This document shows positions 54,053-63,095 of a stretch of 64,000 nt of DNA, piece by piece. The number at the start of each line of letters is the position of its first letter. The stretch's first letter is position 1. A model generated the notes under the pieces. It saw nothing but the letters and a program-made list of their open reading frames with translations. It was not told the origin of the DNA and searched no databases. This DNA is from Bacteroidota bacterium (GTDB lineage Bacteria; Bacteroidota; Bacteroidia; 2-12-FULL-35-15), in NCBI GenBank assembly GCA_947504725.1, contig CANNHN010000003.1, positions 276,945 to 340,944 on the forward strand, in the 5' to 3' direction. The position numbers and the translations under genes were made by a program.

Positions 54053-54766
54053 TTAAAAAAAGAGTGAGGTTGCTTTCATTATAATTTTTCTACACCAAGA
54101 AGGAAAGTGTTTCAGAAAATAAAAATTTTGAAATTTTATTTGCCACCAAAGGGTTGCGTTTATTTCGGAGCAAATTTGAGTTTTATCATTTTCAAATTCT
54201 TCTCTTAAAATATCGATAATCAATACCCAACGTTCATGTTCTGTATTATTCCATACTTCATGTTCATGTGCATCGCAGAAAGCAAACATTTTTCCATTTT
54301 TCCAAGTAATTTGTTCATCACGTACTCGCATCCCAATTTCGGGTAACCCATTTTTACAATTGAGTGTGAAGTGACAACGATACATGACATTGCTATCGCC
54401 AAAATGTGGTTTTATTTTAGTATTGGGTTTTAAAATAGAAAAGGAGCAGGAAGTCATTGCTGAAATGCTTTCAATGATTCTTGTTGTTTCTGGGCATTTT
54501 TCACAATTTTCAGTTCTTTTTTTACCCCAAACATACAATGGAAAAATAGTCCAGTTTTCAGCTTTACTTGCTAAAGTTTGATTGAAATATGGAATAATAT
54601 TTTTATCCCTTGATTCAATAATTTTCGTGAACTCATTTAAAATAAGTTCGTAATTATTTTCGAAAAAGGGAATCCACCTTTTTTCTTGGATTTCAAAAAA
54701 ACTAGGGTCTGAGCCTTTGTAAGCTCCATTTTCAGAAAACGAATACCATTTTTTTGAATTTCCCAT
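54053..54766 (-). CDS. Aspartyl/asparaginyl beta-hydroxylase-type 2OG oxygenase (1 of 3)
   Basis: 237 residues from the ATG at 54766 (TGATG overlap with the upstream paralogue; the track's TTG is one codon earlier). Fe(II)/2OG residues match AspH spacing: HFGDSNVMYRCH (first His, Arg +9, His +11) and HEVWNNTEHER (second His, Arg +10). The family hydroxylates Asp/Asn side chains, proline (cis-4-hydroxylases) or lipid A-type acyl chains. Its strand is opposite to the pyrrole operon, but it is directly convergent with the halogenase gene. The substrate is unknown. Confidence 0.85.
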   Translation of the reverse strand: MGNSKKWYSFSENGAYKGSDPSFFEIQEKRWIPFFENNYELILNEFTKIIESRDKNIIPYFNQTLASKAENWTIFPLYVWGKKRTENCEKCPETTRIIESISAMTSCSFSILKPNTKIKPHFGDSNVMYRCHFTLNCKNGLPEIGMRVRDEQITWKNGKMFAFCDAHEHEVWNNTEHERWVLIIDILREEFENDKTQICSEINATLWWQIKFQNFYFLKHFPSWCRKIIMKATSLFF

Positions 54767-55509
54767 CAATATACTTTAAAGAGATTAACCATAACAATTG
54801 CTAATCGTGTAAAGGGGTGCAAGAATTTCGCAAGTATTCGAATGGATGCTGGAGATAACTTTTTTAAGAATTGATATTTCTGCCATCTTTTCTGTAAAAA
54901 TAGCGAAGTCATTACAGTTGCACAAACTTTTTCATTTTGATTTTTAAACTCATCGCGTACAACATCCACCACAAATATAAAACGATCTTTTTCTGAATTG
55001 TTCCAAGCTTCGTGTTCATAAGCATCTATAAAGAGTAACCACTTTCCTGTATGCCATGGACGAATTTCTTCTTTAACCTTAAAGCCACATTCGGGTAATT
55101 CTGCGGGTATTTCTAATCCTAAATGACATCTGTAAATCGCGTTGGTGTCGCCACAATGCAAATGGATTTTACTTTTTGCTTCCAGTAAATTAAAGGAGGA
55201 AGAAAGTATTTGTGGGTATTTTTTTATAATTGAATATGTAAAAGGAAATTTTTCTTGATTCTTATATTGCTGTATTCCCCAAGTTCTAAGTGGAATTGTT
55301 TTCCAGCTATTCTCGCGCGATACCATTGATTTAATAAAATAACCAATCAGGTTATTGCTTTTGAGATATTGCTTTAATTCTTCGAAAATGGCTTCGTGAT
55401 GCTCTTCAAACTCTTTTGTCCATGGAAACTCCGCAGGCTCTGCGAAAGGAGGTTCTGGTCCATCATATTGAACATCTGTATTGTATATGTTATACCAAGC
55501 CTTTTGCAT
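54766..55509 (-). CDS. Aspartyl/asparaginyl beta-hydroxylase-type 2OG oxygenase (2 of 3)
   Basis: 247 residues. Motifs HCGDTNAIYRCH and HEAWNNSEKDR give the same ligand spacing as AspH (His, Arg +9, His +11; His, Arg +10). The stop TGA shares its last base with the start ATG of paralogue 1, so both are translated together. An extended hydrophobic C-terminus (LHPFTRLAIVMVNLFKVY) may associate with the membrane. It is divergent from paralogue 3, from which it is separated by 43 bases with a promoter-like element reading the other way. Confidence 0.85.
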   Translation of the reverse strand: MQKAWYNIYNTDVQYDGPEPPFAEPAEFPWTKEFEEHHEAIFEELKQYLKSNNLIGYFIKSMVSRENSWKTIPLRTWGIQQYKNQEKFPFTYSIIKKYPQILSSSFNLLEAKSKIHLHCGDTNAIYRCHLGLEIPAELPECGFKVKEEIRPWHTGKWLLFIDAYEHEAWNNSEKDRFIFVVDVVRDEFKNQNEKVCATVMTSLFLQKRWQKYQFLKKLSPASIRILAKFLHPFTRLAIVMVNLFKVY

Positions 55510-55532
55510 GCATTCTTAATTTATTATATTTG
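55503..55532 (+). promoter_or_regulatory. Promoter TTTG-N18-TATATTTG upstream of hydroxylase 3
   Basis: TTTG (55503-55506) and TATATTTG (55525-55532) are spaced 18 bases apart, which fits the Bacteroidota -33/-7 consensus. The -7 element lies 20 bases before the ATG at 55553. This is the best promoter match that I found in the window. Confidence 0.55.
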
Positions 55533-55552
55533 TTATATCTAAATGATAACAA

Positions 55553-56239
55553 ATGTCTGAATTCGAATTTACAAATAAAAATCCTAAGTTCTTTTATGAT
55601 TCTGCGCAGTTTTCTTTTTTGCAGCCTCTCGTAAAGAATGTTGGGGTTATTCAGAATGAATTGTTGGATCTGATTTCTGATGGCAAAGAGAAGCAATGGC
55701 TAAAAACGTTTCCAAATTATGTTGAATCAGATAGTCACAAGGCATGGAAAGTATTTTCATTTATATTTTTTAATATGAAGCTTCCTGAAAACGCGAAATT
55801 ATGTCCTAAAACGGCAGAGCTAGTTTATGGTATTCCCGAGATACTTTCCTGTGATTATTCCTATTTGAACCCGCATACACACGTTACACCTCATAAAGGT
55901 TATTCTCGCATGGTTTTGCGTTGCCACTTGCCTTTAATTGTTCCTGATATTGAGTTGTGTGGCCTACGGGTTGGAAGTGAAGTTAAACATTGGAAAGAAG
56001 GTGAACTTATAATTTTTGATGACTCTTTTGAGCACGAAGCTTGGAACAAAACGAATGAAAAAAGAGTTGTATTAATGTTCGATATTCCAAATCCACTATG
56101 GGGTTATTCTGCTCACGAAATTTCCAAATATAAAATTGATAACATTGATGATCCTTTTTTATTGTCGATGGCACCCAAAGAAGAGTGGGTAAAAGGGTTT
56201 GAAAAGGGGGTATTTCCCTTGGAAAGTTTTACGGAGTAA
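55553..56239 (+). CDS. Aspartyl/asparaginyl beta-hydroxylase-type 2OG oxygenase (3 of 3)
   Basis: 228 residues. HKGYSRMVLRCH and HEAWNKTNEKR keep the His/Arg/His and His/Arg spacing of the other two and of AspH. It is read on the opposite strand, from its own promoter-like element. It ends with an 11-base overlap into the end of the convergent GNAT gene, a compact tail-to-tail arrangement. Sequence divergence from the other two suggests a different substrate or site. Confidence 0.85.
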   Translation: MSEFEFTNKNPKFFYDSAQFSFLQPLVKNVGVIQNELLDLISDGKEKQWLKTFPNYVESDSHKAWKVFSFIFFNMKLPENAKLCPKTAELVYGIPEILSCDYSYLNPHTHVTPHKGYSRMVLRCHLPLIVPDIELCGLRVGSEVKHWKEGELIIFDDSFEHEAWNKTNEKRVVLMFDIPNPLWGYSAHEISKYKIDNIDDPFLLSMAPKEEWVKGFEKGVFPLESFTE

Positions 56240-56846
56240 GTAGTTTATTGATCGCATCAATATTTTCGTCACTCACATCACCACTGTATTTTAATTCAGA
56301 ATTATTTTCATTCAAAACGCTAGCAGCATGATTTAGTTTGGCTCCTAATGTTTTGAAATCATTGATGTGTAATTCATACAATTGATTTTCAATTTCTTTC
56401 TGTCCAGGTAATAATTTATATCCTAATAATTTATTGTAGTGAATTGCTCGTTCATTGTTTTTTAAAATTCGTATGCGTGATATTTCACAAATGTTTAGTT
56501 TTGTAAACATGAAATTCATTAAGCATAAAGTTGCAAATACTGCGGCAAATGAATTGATGTAGTCCTTGTCACTAATGAAGATTCCGCCTTCGCCAAATCC
56601 TAATTGTGGATCGTAATTTTTTACGTTGATCAGTCCAACTTTCTTATTTTCAAATTCAATAATAAAATAATAGTTGTATTTGTTGTTGATGGATTTGAAC
56701 CATAATTTTTGCTCTTCTGTACTAATCTGATTTTTGTATTCCATAAAATTGGAAACATTGCTTTGGTTTCTCCAAGAACGAACAAGCTCAATATCTAGCT
56801 CCTGAATTCTAATAAGTCGCACTCCATATTGCTCAAGGATTAGCAT
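56229..56846 (-). CDS. GNAT N-acetyltransferase (PseH/RimJ-like)
   Basis: 205 residues. The opening LIRIQELDIELVRSWRNQSNVSNFMEY and ISTEEQKLWFKSI resemble PseH-type acetyltransferases that acetylate amino-sugars (RimI/RimJ superfamily); the acetyl-CoA segment is around FATLCLMNFMF...ISRIRILKNNERAIHYNKLLGYK. It is the last gene of the minus-strand KAS III operon and overlaps hydroxylase 3 by 11 bases. An amino-sugar acceptor would suit a surface-glycan pathway. The exact substrate is inferred from family only. Confidence 0.75.
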   Translation of the reverse strand: MLILEQYGVRLIRIQELDIELVRSWRNQSNVSNFMEYKNQISTEEQKLWFKSINNKYNYYFIIEFENKKVGLINVKNYDPQLGFGEGGIFISDKDYINSFAAVFATLCLMNFMFTKLNICEISRIRILKNNERAIHYNKLLGYKLLPGQKEIENQLYELHINDFKTLGAKLNHAASVLNENNSELKYSGDVSDENIDAINKLLTP

Positions 56847-56874
56847 ACTAACGTAGATTTTTATAGTGAATGTT

Positions 56875-57792
56875 TTAAGATATTACTTCGTCTTCACTAT
56901 AGGAAGGAGCATTGTTGAGTGATTTTAATATCTGACTAATATATTGTGCAATAATACCCACACAAAGAATAATCATTCCTGTAGAAAAAAGAATACTTAC
57001 AATCAAAGACGTATATCCTTCAACTTCTATTTTGAAATAGAATTTTTTAAGTAGAAATATGCAACCAATAATAAAATTTGTTCCTGCCAACATTACTCCA
57101 ACATACGTCACAAATTTTAATGGCAAAGTAGAAGAAAACATGATGATGGTAGAGGTAAGCTTGAATAACCCTGCCACTTTGTAACGTGCCTTAGAGATGT
57201 AATCTTCATTCGCTTCTACATTCACAAAAGCTAGTTTTTTTGTGTACCAAAGACAAAGTTCATCAATAAAAATAAACTGTTTGTGATTGTTTACAAGCTT
57301 TTGTGCAAGTGAACTTTTTAACAAGCGGAAACTGCTACCTTTTCCTTTTTGTGGACCTTCTAGTTTCGCTAGTAGTTTGTATGCACCCGAAAATATTCCA
57401 CGAAAGAAAGGTTGATTCTGCTTTTTGTATAAACCATAAACCAAGTCAGCATCACTCTTTTTTTGATTGTCGATTAATTTCTGAATTTCGGAAGGGTGAA
57501 CTTCTAAGTCGTCATCAATAGTGATTACGAAGTCTCCTTTTGCGTATTTGAAGCCACATACTGTTGCTCCATGCTGACCAAAATTTTTGCTTAATCTAAT
57601 GATGGTAGTGTTGGCAGATGTTTGTTTTATTTTCTTTAATACTTCCCAGCTATTGTCTGTGCTAGCATCGTCCACATATATAATTTCGTATGTATACTTG
57701 TTTTCAAAAAATGAAACAATGCTCTTTTGCACTTGCTCAAGTGCATTTTCTGAACCATAAACTGGAATAACGATGCTATAATTTACACTCAT
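56875..57792 (-). CDS. Membrane glycosyltransferase, GT2 (DPM1/GtrB-like)
   Basis: 305 residues: N-terminal GT-A domain with SIVIPVYGSENALEQ, VDDASTDNSWEVL and ITIDDDLEVHP (DxD-like), then two membrane helices (~220-245 and ~260-290). This is the usual form of enzymes that put a sugar on undecaprenyl phosphate (GtrB/ArnC type). It starts one base after the SDR stop, so it is coupled. A polyprenyl-linked sugar donor would pair well with the TMTC/GT39-type membrane transferases nearby. Confidence 0.85.
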   Translation of the reverse strand: MSVNYSIVIPVYGSENALEQVQKSIVSFFENKYTYEIIYVDDASTDNSWEVLKKIKQTSANTTIIRLSKNFGQHGATVCGFKYAKGDFVITIDDDLEVHPSEIQKLIDNQKKSDADLVYGLYKKQNQPFFRGIFSGAYKLLAKLEGPQKGKGSSFRLLKSSLAQKLVNNHKQFIFIDELCLWYTKKLAFVNVEANEDYISKARYKVAGLFKLTSTIIMFSSTLPLKFVTYVGVMLAGTNFIIGCIFLLKKFYFKIEVEGYTSLIVSILFSTGMIILCVGIIAQYISQILKSLNNAPSYSEDEVIS

Positions 57793-57793
57793 A

Positions 57794-58534
57794 TTATTTG
57801 CTGTTTAAAAGTAAGCCACCATCCATTTGTAATATCGTTCCAGTAATCCATTTTGAAGAACTGCTTAGTAAAAAGGCAATTGCATTTGCAACATCTATGG
57901 GTTCACCAATGCCAAGTGGATAACGATTTTCTATTTCTGCAATTTCTTCTTTTGAATAAATCTCTTCGGATTGTTCTAATATTTTTGTTCGAACCAAGGC
58001 TGGAGCAAGAGTATTAACGCGTATTTTTTTTGTCGATGCTTCCAAAGCAAAACCTCTTGCAAAAGCTTCTAATGCTGATTTAGATGCCGTGTAAAGTGCG
58101 CCACCTGTGTAAGGGTGTTGTGATGAAACTGAGGAAATAAAAACAACAGACGCGTTTTCATTTATTTTTTTTGCAGATAATAATCCACTGCTTAATAAAA
58201 CTGCAGATGAAAAATTTATTTTAAATAATTCATCAATGTGTTTTGATTTTATAAATTTTACTGGAAGAGGATTGATCATTCCTGCGCAATGAACAAAACC
58301 GTCAATGGTAGATAGTTTTGAAATCAATTGATTGATTTCTTCTTCATTTGATAAATCAGCAACAAAGGAATCGCATTTGTTTTTTAACAGCGCTTTTGTT
58401 TTGTTTAATTCATCCGAATTTCTTCCTGTGATAATTAAATTTGCACCGAGCGAATCACACAGTTGTGCCGTAGCTCTTCCTATTCCAGAGGATGCTCCCG
58501 TCACTAAAATGGTTTTATTCTTAAGCTCGATCAT
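57794..58534 (-). CDS. Short-chain dehydrogenase/reductase (FabG-like)
   Basis: 246 residues from the ATG at 58534; the track's TTG lies two codons earlier. NADP loop GASSGIGRATAQL, active-site Ser (SSVSSQ) and Tyr-x3-Lys in YTASKSALEAF, C-terminal WITGTILQMDGGLL. It overlaps the upstream KAS III gene by 14 bases. With KAS III and a carrier protein it forms a beta-ketoacyl synthase plus ketoreductase set able to make a 3-hydroxyacyl-carrier, as in some O-antigen acylation clusters. Confidence 0.88.
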   Translation of the reverse strand: MIELKNKTILVTGASSGIGRATAQLCDSLGANLIITGRNSDELNKTKALLKNKCDSFVADLSNEEEINQLISKLSTIDGFVHCAGMINPLPVKFIKSKHIDELFKINFSSAVLLSSGLLSAKKINENASVVFISSVSSQHPYTGGALYTASKSALEAFARGFALEASTKKIRVNTLAPALVRTKILEQSEEIYSKEEIAEIENRYPLGIGEPIDVANAIAFLLSSSSKWITGTILQMDGGLLLNSK

Positions 58535-59579
58535 ATTCAATTAGTTTTGTATAAACATTTTCGGTTTCTAAAATAACACTTCCCCATGAATATCCAACTC
58601 CGAAACCACTTAATAATAAAGTTAATCTTTTTGTCAAAAGTGCCTCCTCCAGCTTATAGCATAATGTTAAAGGAATAGAAGCAGAGCTGGTGTTCCCAAA
58701 CATATCAATAGAGTAAGGAGTTTTTTCTGGCTCTACTTTTAGTTTTTTTCTAACACTTTCGTTGATTAGTTTATTCGCTTGATGCAACACAAAATAATCT
58801 GTGTTTTCTTTTGAAAGATTACTTTTTTCAAAGAGTGTACTGATATTTAAAGCAGCTTCTTTTAAAGCAAAATTAAAAATATCCATTCCGTTTAAAGCCA
58901 AATGTTTTTTTGCCCTGCTAATGCCTGGTTCAATTTCTACAACATCTTCAAGTGTTTTATCAAATGGATTTCTTGAATGCCCGTGTTCCATAATAATTGC
59001 ATTTTTACCCGAGCCATCACTTTGTAGATTAAAATGCCAATCGTTTTTAGTAGTTGAATGTTCTAATAAAGTTGCTGTACCTGCGTCACCGAATAATGGA
59101 TATGCACTTTTGTCGGTAAAGTTTGTGGATGTTGTAGACTTATCTCCAACCAAAAGCAATCCTTTTTTTAATTGTCCGCTTTGCAATAAATTTGAAATAA
59201 CTGATAATCCATAAACATATCCTGAACAACCAAGATTTATATCAAATGCAATGCAGTCTTTTTTTAAACCCAATCTGTTTTGCAATAAAATGGAAGTCGC
59301 TGGTAAATAATAATCTGGTGATTGTGAAACAAAAATGACAATGTCAATTTCTTCAGCACAATTGTATTTTTTTAATAGATGATTAGCTGCAGTATAACAA
59401 AGATCAGAGCAAGTGACATCTGCATCAGCAACTCTTCGCTCTTTTATTCCAGTCGTTTTTGTAAATAATTCTCTTTCTTCGGGTGTAATATGTGTGTAGT
59501 CAGCAGTTTTTTCAATGTGTTTAGGTACACAACTACAGATAGCAAGAATGTTGGAATTTGCTGTTTTTAAATACGCCAC
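58521..59579 (-). CDS. Ketoacyl-ACP synthase III (copy 1)
   Basis: 352 residues with the intact triad: Cys in NLGCSGYVYGL, His in LHQANKLI and Asn in FGNTSSASIP. It starts with a GTG directly after the carrier-protein stop (TAAGTG, zero gap). KAS III enzymes condense an acyl-CoA or acyl-carrier with malonyl-ACP, or, as with CloN2-type members, move a pyrrolyl group between carriers. CloN2/CouN2 have a changed active site as I recall, while this protein keeps the condensing triad. Confidence 0.9.
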   Translation of the reverse strand: MAYLKTANSNILAICSCVPKHIEKTADYTHITPEERELFTKTTGIKERRVADADVTCSDLCYTAANHLLKKYNCAEEIDIVIFVSQSPDYYLPATSILLQNRLGLKKDCIAFDINLGCSGYVYGLSVISNLLQSGQLKKGLLLVGDKSTTSTNFTDKSAYPLFGDAGTATLLEHSTTKNDWHFNLQSDGSGKNAIIMEHGHSRNPFDKTLEDVVEIEPGISRAKKHLALNGMDIFNFALKEAALNISTLFEKSNLSKENTDYFVLHQANKLINESVRKKLKVEPEKTPYSIDMFGNTSSASIPLTLCYKLEEALLTKRLTLLLSGFGVGYSWGSVILETENVYTKLIEYDRA

Positions 59580-59816
59580 TTATTTTATTTTTTCGATAAC
59601 AATATTGTAGAGGTCGCGAATCGTTTGTGCCGACTTTAAATCTGCTCCTGATAGAATGATGTTGCAAGTTGAATCAACATAAGCAATAATGATGAGAGCA
59701 TGCATACTGCTCCAGCCTTTTATGTTTTTATAATTTGTTTCGGGGGTTAGTGTTCCTGGTTCAACATCTTCAAATTCTACTTCCAACCCTTTTGTAAATT
59801 CTTCAATGCTTATCAT
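59580..59816 (-). CDS. Acyl carrier protein (second carrier of the island)
   Basis: 78 residues. The phosphopantetheine site is a variant: GWSSMHALIIIAYVD in place of the usual DSL(x). Such carriers occur in O-antigen acylation clusters next to KAS III and SDR genes, and a second carrier is also used in clorobiocin-type pyrrole transfer (CloN1). It sits between the two KAS III genes. A TATATTTAC element lies ~26 bases ahead of its start. Confidence 0.85.
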   Translation of the reverse strand: MISIEEFTKGLEVEFEDVEPGTLTPETNYKNIKGWSSMHALIIIAYVDSTCNIILSGADLKSAQTIRDLYNIVIEKIK

Positions 59817-59877
59817 AAAATTGAATTTTATTTTTGATTATCGTAAATATAAGATAAAATATACTATTGTTAGACTA

Positions 59878-60888
59878 CTACAATTCAATAATGGTTGCAG
59901 CCCATGATAATCCAACACCAAATCCTGCAATTGCAATTCTATCTCCTTTTTTTGCTTTGCCTTCTTTTATAGCTTCGCTTAAAGCGATAGGAATAGAAGA
60001 GGAAACTGTATTGCCTACATTTTTTATAAAGTTGAATACTTTTTTTTCTGGGATTTCCATTTTTGAACGAATAGCATCTATCAAAAATAAATTAGCTTGA
60101 TGAAAAATAAATAAATCAATATCTTCAATGGATTTGTTTTCTTTTTTGAAAAGATCATTCATCATTGCTGGAACTGTTTTTAATCCGAATATAAAAACGC
60201 TTGTCCCATTCATGTAAAAGCTGGAATCGTTAGTAATATTGCCGTATTCGTCAGGGTGATCAATTTTAGAGTTCTCCGAAATTTTATTTCTAGCGCCACC
60301 ATCTTTAATAATAATTTTATTTTTTCCACTTCCATCTGTTCCGAAAATGAATTCTCCTATTCCTTTGGTTTCTCTAGAAGAAATAAGTGTGGCTGCTGCA
60401 CCATCACCAAAAACGAAAATTGAGCTTTTGTCTTTCTTGTTAAAAGTTCGAGTAAGTACAGAGGATGTAATAAGTAAAACATTTTTAGCACCTACGCTTT
60501 CAATTAATCCTTTTGCCAAACTTAAACCATAAACAAATCCGCTGCAACCTAAGTTGAAATCCAAAGCTCCACAATGTTTAGGAAGATTTAATTTTTCTTG
60601 AATGATGCAGGCTGTAGTTGGTGTGTAGTGGTCAAACTCTTGCGCACAAAATAATATGAAATCGATTGAGTCAGGGCTGATGGAATGTTCTTCAAATAAT
60701 CTTAGGGCAGCTTTTACTCCAATATCTGAGGCCGTTTCATCTGGCGCAATAATTCGTCTTTGTTCAACACCCGTTTTTAGCAGATTTTCTTTTTGAGAAA
60801 TTGCATCTGGAAAGTCTCTGAAAAAGTCGTCATTGCTGAAATATTTTTCGGGAAGATGATAACTTATTGCTTTTATATGCGAATACAT
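59878..60888 (-). CDS. Ketoacyl-ACP synthase III (copy 2)
   Basis: 336 residues with the intact triad: Cys in NLGCSGFVYGL, His in FHQANLFLI and Asn in VGNTVSSSIP. It resembles copy 1 throughout, consistent with duplication and specialisation. It is the first gene of the minus-strand operon (KAS III, carrier, KAS III, SDR, GT2, GNAT), with a 61-base gap before the carrier gene. Two KAS III copies with a dedicated carrier suggest a specialised short-acyl unit rather than general fatty-acid synthesis. Confidence 0.9.
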   Translation of the reverse strand: MYSHIKAISYHLPEKYFSNDDFFRDFPDAISQKENLLKTGVEQRRIIAPDETASDIGVKAALRLFEEHSISPDSIDFILFCAQEFDHYTPTTACIIQEKLNLPKHCGALDFNLGCSGFVYGLSLAKGLIESVGAKNVLLITSSVLTRTFNKKDKSSIFVFGDGAAATLISSRETKGIGEFIFGTDGSGKNKIIIKDGGARNKISENSKIDHPDEYGNITNDSSFYMNGTSVFIFGLKTVPAMMNDLFKKENKSIEDIDLFIFHQANLFLIDAIRSKMEIPEKKVFNFIKNVGNTVSSSIPIALSEAIKEGKAKKGDRIAIAGFGVGLSWAATIIEL

Positions 60889-61005
60889 CTTTAAAAGAAT
60901 AGCGAATTAAAAGTTTTGAACATTTATTTGTTTTAAAAGTACAAAATTCTTTCCTGATTGTGCTTAATTCTTAATTATATTTGGTTAGAATCTCTAAACA
61001 GTCGA

Positions 61006-62994
61006 ATGAAAAAAAATAAAGACAAAGTTGTTTCTGAAAAAAGCCTCATTGAAAGCGATTTTAGTGAAAAAAAATTGAACAGAAAAATCATTTTATTTCT
61101 AGCGTTTTTGTGTTTCTTGATTTATGGGAAGAGTATAAAGAATAATTACTCAATGGATGATGAGTTTGTTGTAAGAAATAACCAACAAGTTCAAAGAGGA
61201 ATTGAGGCAATCCCCGAAATTTTCAAATCAACCTATGTTATTAATAGTCAAAAATCAAGTTACGAATATCGCCCTCTTGTTAAAGTTTCTTTTGCCCTGG
61301 AATGTGAACTATTTGGGGTGAATCCGCACATTAGCCATTTTTTTAACATCCTCTTATATGCTCTTTCAATTATATTATTGTATTCGGTTTTAAAAAGAAT
61401 ATTATCGCAGTATAATTTGTTTCTTCCATTTTTAATAACTACACTTTTTTTAATTCACCCATTACATTCTGAAGTTGTAATTAGTATTAAAAATAGAGAT
61501 GTTATTCTGAGTTTTATAGGTTGTTTGTTTTCGCTTTTTTTCTACTTGAAATTTATAGAAACAAAAAAAATAGTTCATATTCTTTTTGGAGCATTTTTTA
61601 TGCTTTTTGCTGTTATGTCGAAAAAAGATGCAATGACATTTTTTGCAATAATTCCTTTTACTTTATGGTTTTTCAAAGGTGCATCTTTTAAAAATATTGG
61701 AATAATTATTGGGTCATTTATAGCACCATTGTTTCTTTTTAGGTTGGCAGCTAAAAGTGTTCATCAAGAAATTACCAGAACCTTTTTAGATTGGGAGAAC
61801 CCATTGTTCCTCGATTCTACATTGTTTGAGAGAATTCCTACTGGTTTGTATTCTATTTATTTCTATATTAAATTGTTTATTATTCCTCATCCACTTATTT
61901 CATATTATGGATACAATCAAGTGCCAATTTCTAGTTGGTCTGATCCAATTGTTTGGATTGTTTTGATCGCTTTAATTGCAATTGGTTATTATATTCTAAA
62001 AAACATTAAATCGAAGGGCATTGAAGTTTTTGGAATCATTTATTTTCTAGTAGGCATTTCAATGTTTACTAATATATTAGTCCCTGTAGTTGGTATTGTT
62101 GGTGAGCGTTTTGCATATATTCCGTCCTTAGGTTTGTGCTTTATTGCTGCCTGGGCTTTATTCAAAACCTTCAAAATTTCATATGAAAATAAAGACTTGA
62201 AATTTCCTGCAATTTCGAGTTCAATTTGTGTAGCATTATGTGTTTTGATTTTACTTTTCGGAGGGCGGTCTTTTGCTAGGATTAAGGACTGGAAAGATAC
62301 ATATACACTTTATGCCACTGATGTTAAAAATGCTCCAGAATCTGCTCATGGCAACTCCTTGATTGCGGCTGCATCCATCCAAAAGATAAAGGAAAATCCG
62401 AAAATGACAATCGAAGAAAAACGTATTCATGTTCAAAATGCTGAAAAATATTATTTGGAATCGATAAGAATCATTCCTGAATACATTTCTTCTTTAAATA
62501 ATTTAGGGATGATTTATTATACATACTATAACAAACCTGATAAAGCAATTGTGTATCTAAAAAAAGCAATTATACTAGATACAAACTATGTTGAAGCATA
62601 TTTTAATTTAGCCACGTGCGAAGCAAAAATGAAAAACTATGATGCCGCTGAAAAACATTACTTGAAATCAGTTGAAAAAGATCCCAATTTCGTAAGTACT
62701 TATTTTTCTTTAAGTGCAATGTATGCTGAAGAGAAAAAATATGATGAAATTATTAAATTGAACCAAAGTGCTATTGATAAAGGGGTTAAGGCGGATGTTT
62801 TGTATGTAAATATAGGGAATGTTTACTTTGTGAAAGGCGATACTTTATCCGCAATTCCTTATTTTCAGGAGTGTATAAAACTAAATTCGAACAATAAGTC
62901 TTTGAATACTTTTTTAGCTAATTATTTTAAAGAAAAAGGCGATCTAGAGAAAGCCAATATGTATTATGATTTAATGGGCAATTCTACCCATTGA
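61006..62994 (+). CDS. Membrane TPR protein, TMTC/GT-C-like (DUF1736-type)
   Basis: 662 residues from the ATG at 61006 (MKKNKDKVV); the track start is 16 codons earlier. An early acidic loop (NNYSMDDEFVVRNN) follows the first helix, then ~9 more helices to ~420, then TPRs (YISSLNNLGMIYYTYYNKPDKAIVYLKKAI and following). This matches TMTC-type O-mannosyltransferase relatives in bacteria, GT-C enzymes using polyprenyl-phosphate sugars. It could attach a sugar made by the GT2 nearby. It is followed at once by the small secreted gene. Confidence 0.75.
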   Translation: MKKNKDKVVSEKSLIESDFSEKKLNRKIILFLAFLCFLIYGKSIKNNYSMDDEFVVRNNQQVQRGIEAIPEIFKSTYVINSQKSSYEYRPLVKVSFALECELFGVNPHISHFFNILLYALSIILLYSVLKRILSQYNLFLPFLITTLFLIHPLHSEVVISIKNRDVILSFIGCLFSLFFYLKFIETKKIVHILFGAFFMLFAVMSKKDAMTFFAIIPFTLWFFKGASFKNIGIIIGSFIAPLFLFRLAAKSVHQEITRTFLDWENPLFLDSTLFERIPTGLYSIYFYIKLFIIPHPLISYYGYNQVPISSWSDPIVWIVLIALIAIGYYILKNIKSKGIEVFGIIYFLVGISMFTNILVPVVGIVGERFAYIPSLGLCFIAAWALFKTFKISYENKDLKFPAISSSICVALCVLILLFGGRSFARIKDWKDTYTLYATDVKNAPESAHGNSLIAAASIQKIKENPKMTIEEKRIHVQNAEKYYLESIRIIPEYISSLNNLGMIYYTYYNKPDKAIVYLKKAIILDTNYVEAYFNLATCEAKMKNYDAAEKHYLKSVEKDPNFVSTYFSLSAMYAEEKKYDEIIKLNQSAIDKGVKADVLYVNIGNVYFVKGDTLSAIPYFQECIKLNSNNKSLNTFLANYFKEKGDLEKANMYYDLMGNSTH

Positions 62995-63095
62995 TTCAAA
63001 TGCAACTTTTATGGTTAAAAAAGCATCTTATTAAGCAGATTAATAGTATTTTAGACAAATTATTAAAGGTGAAATTACTTAAACAGAACTTCTTT

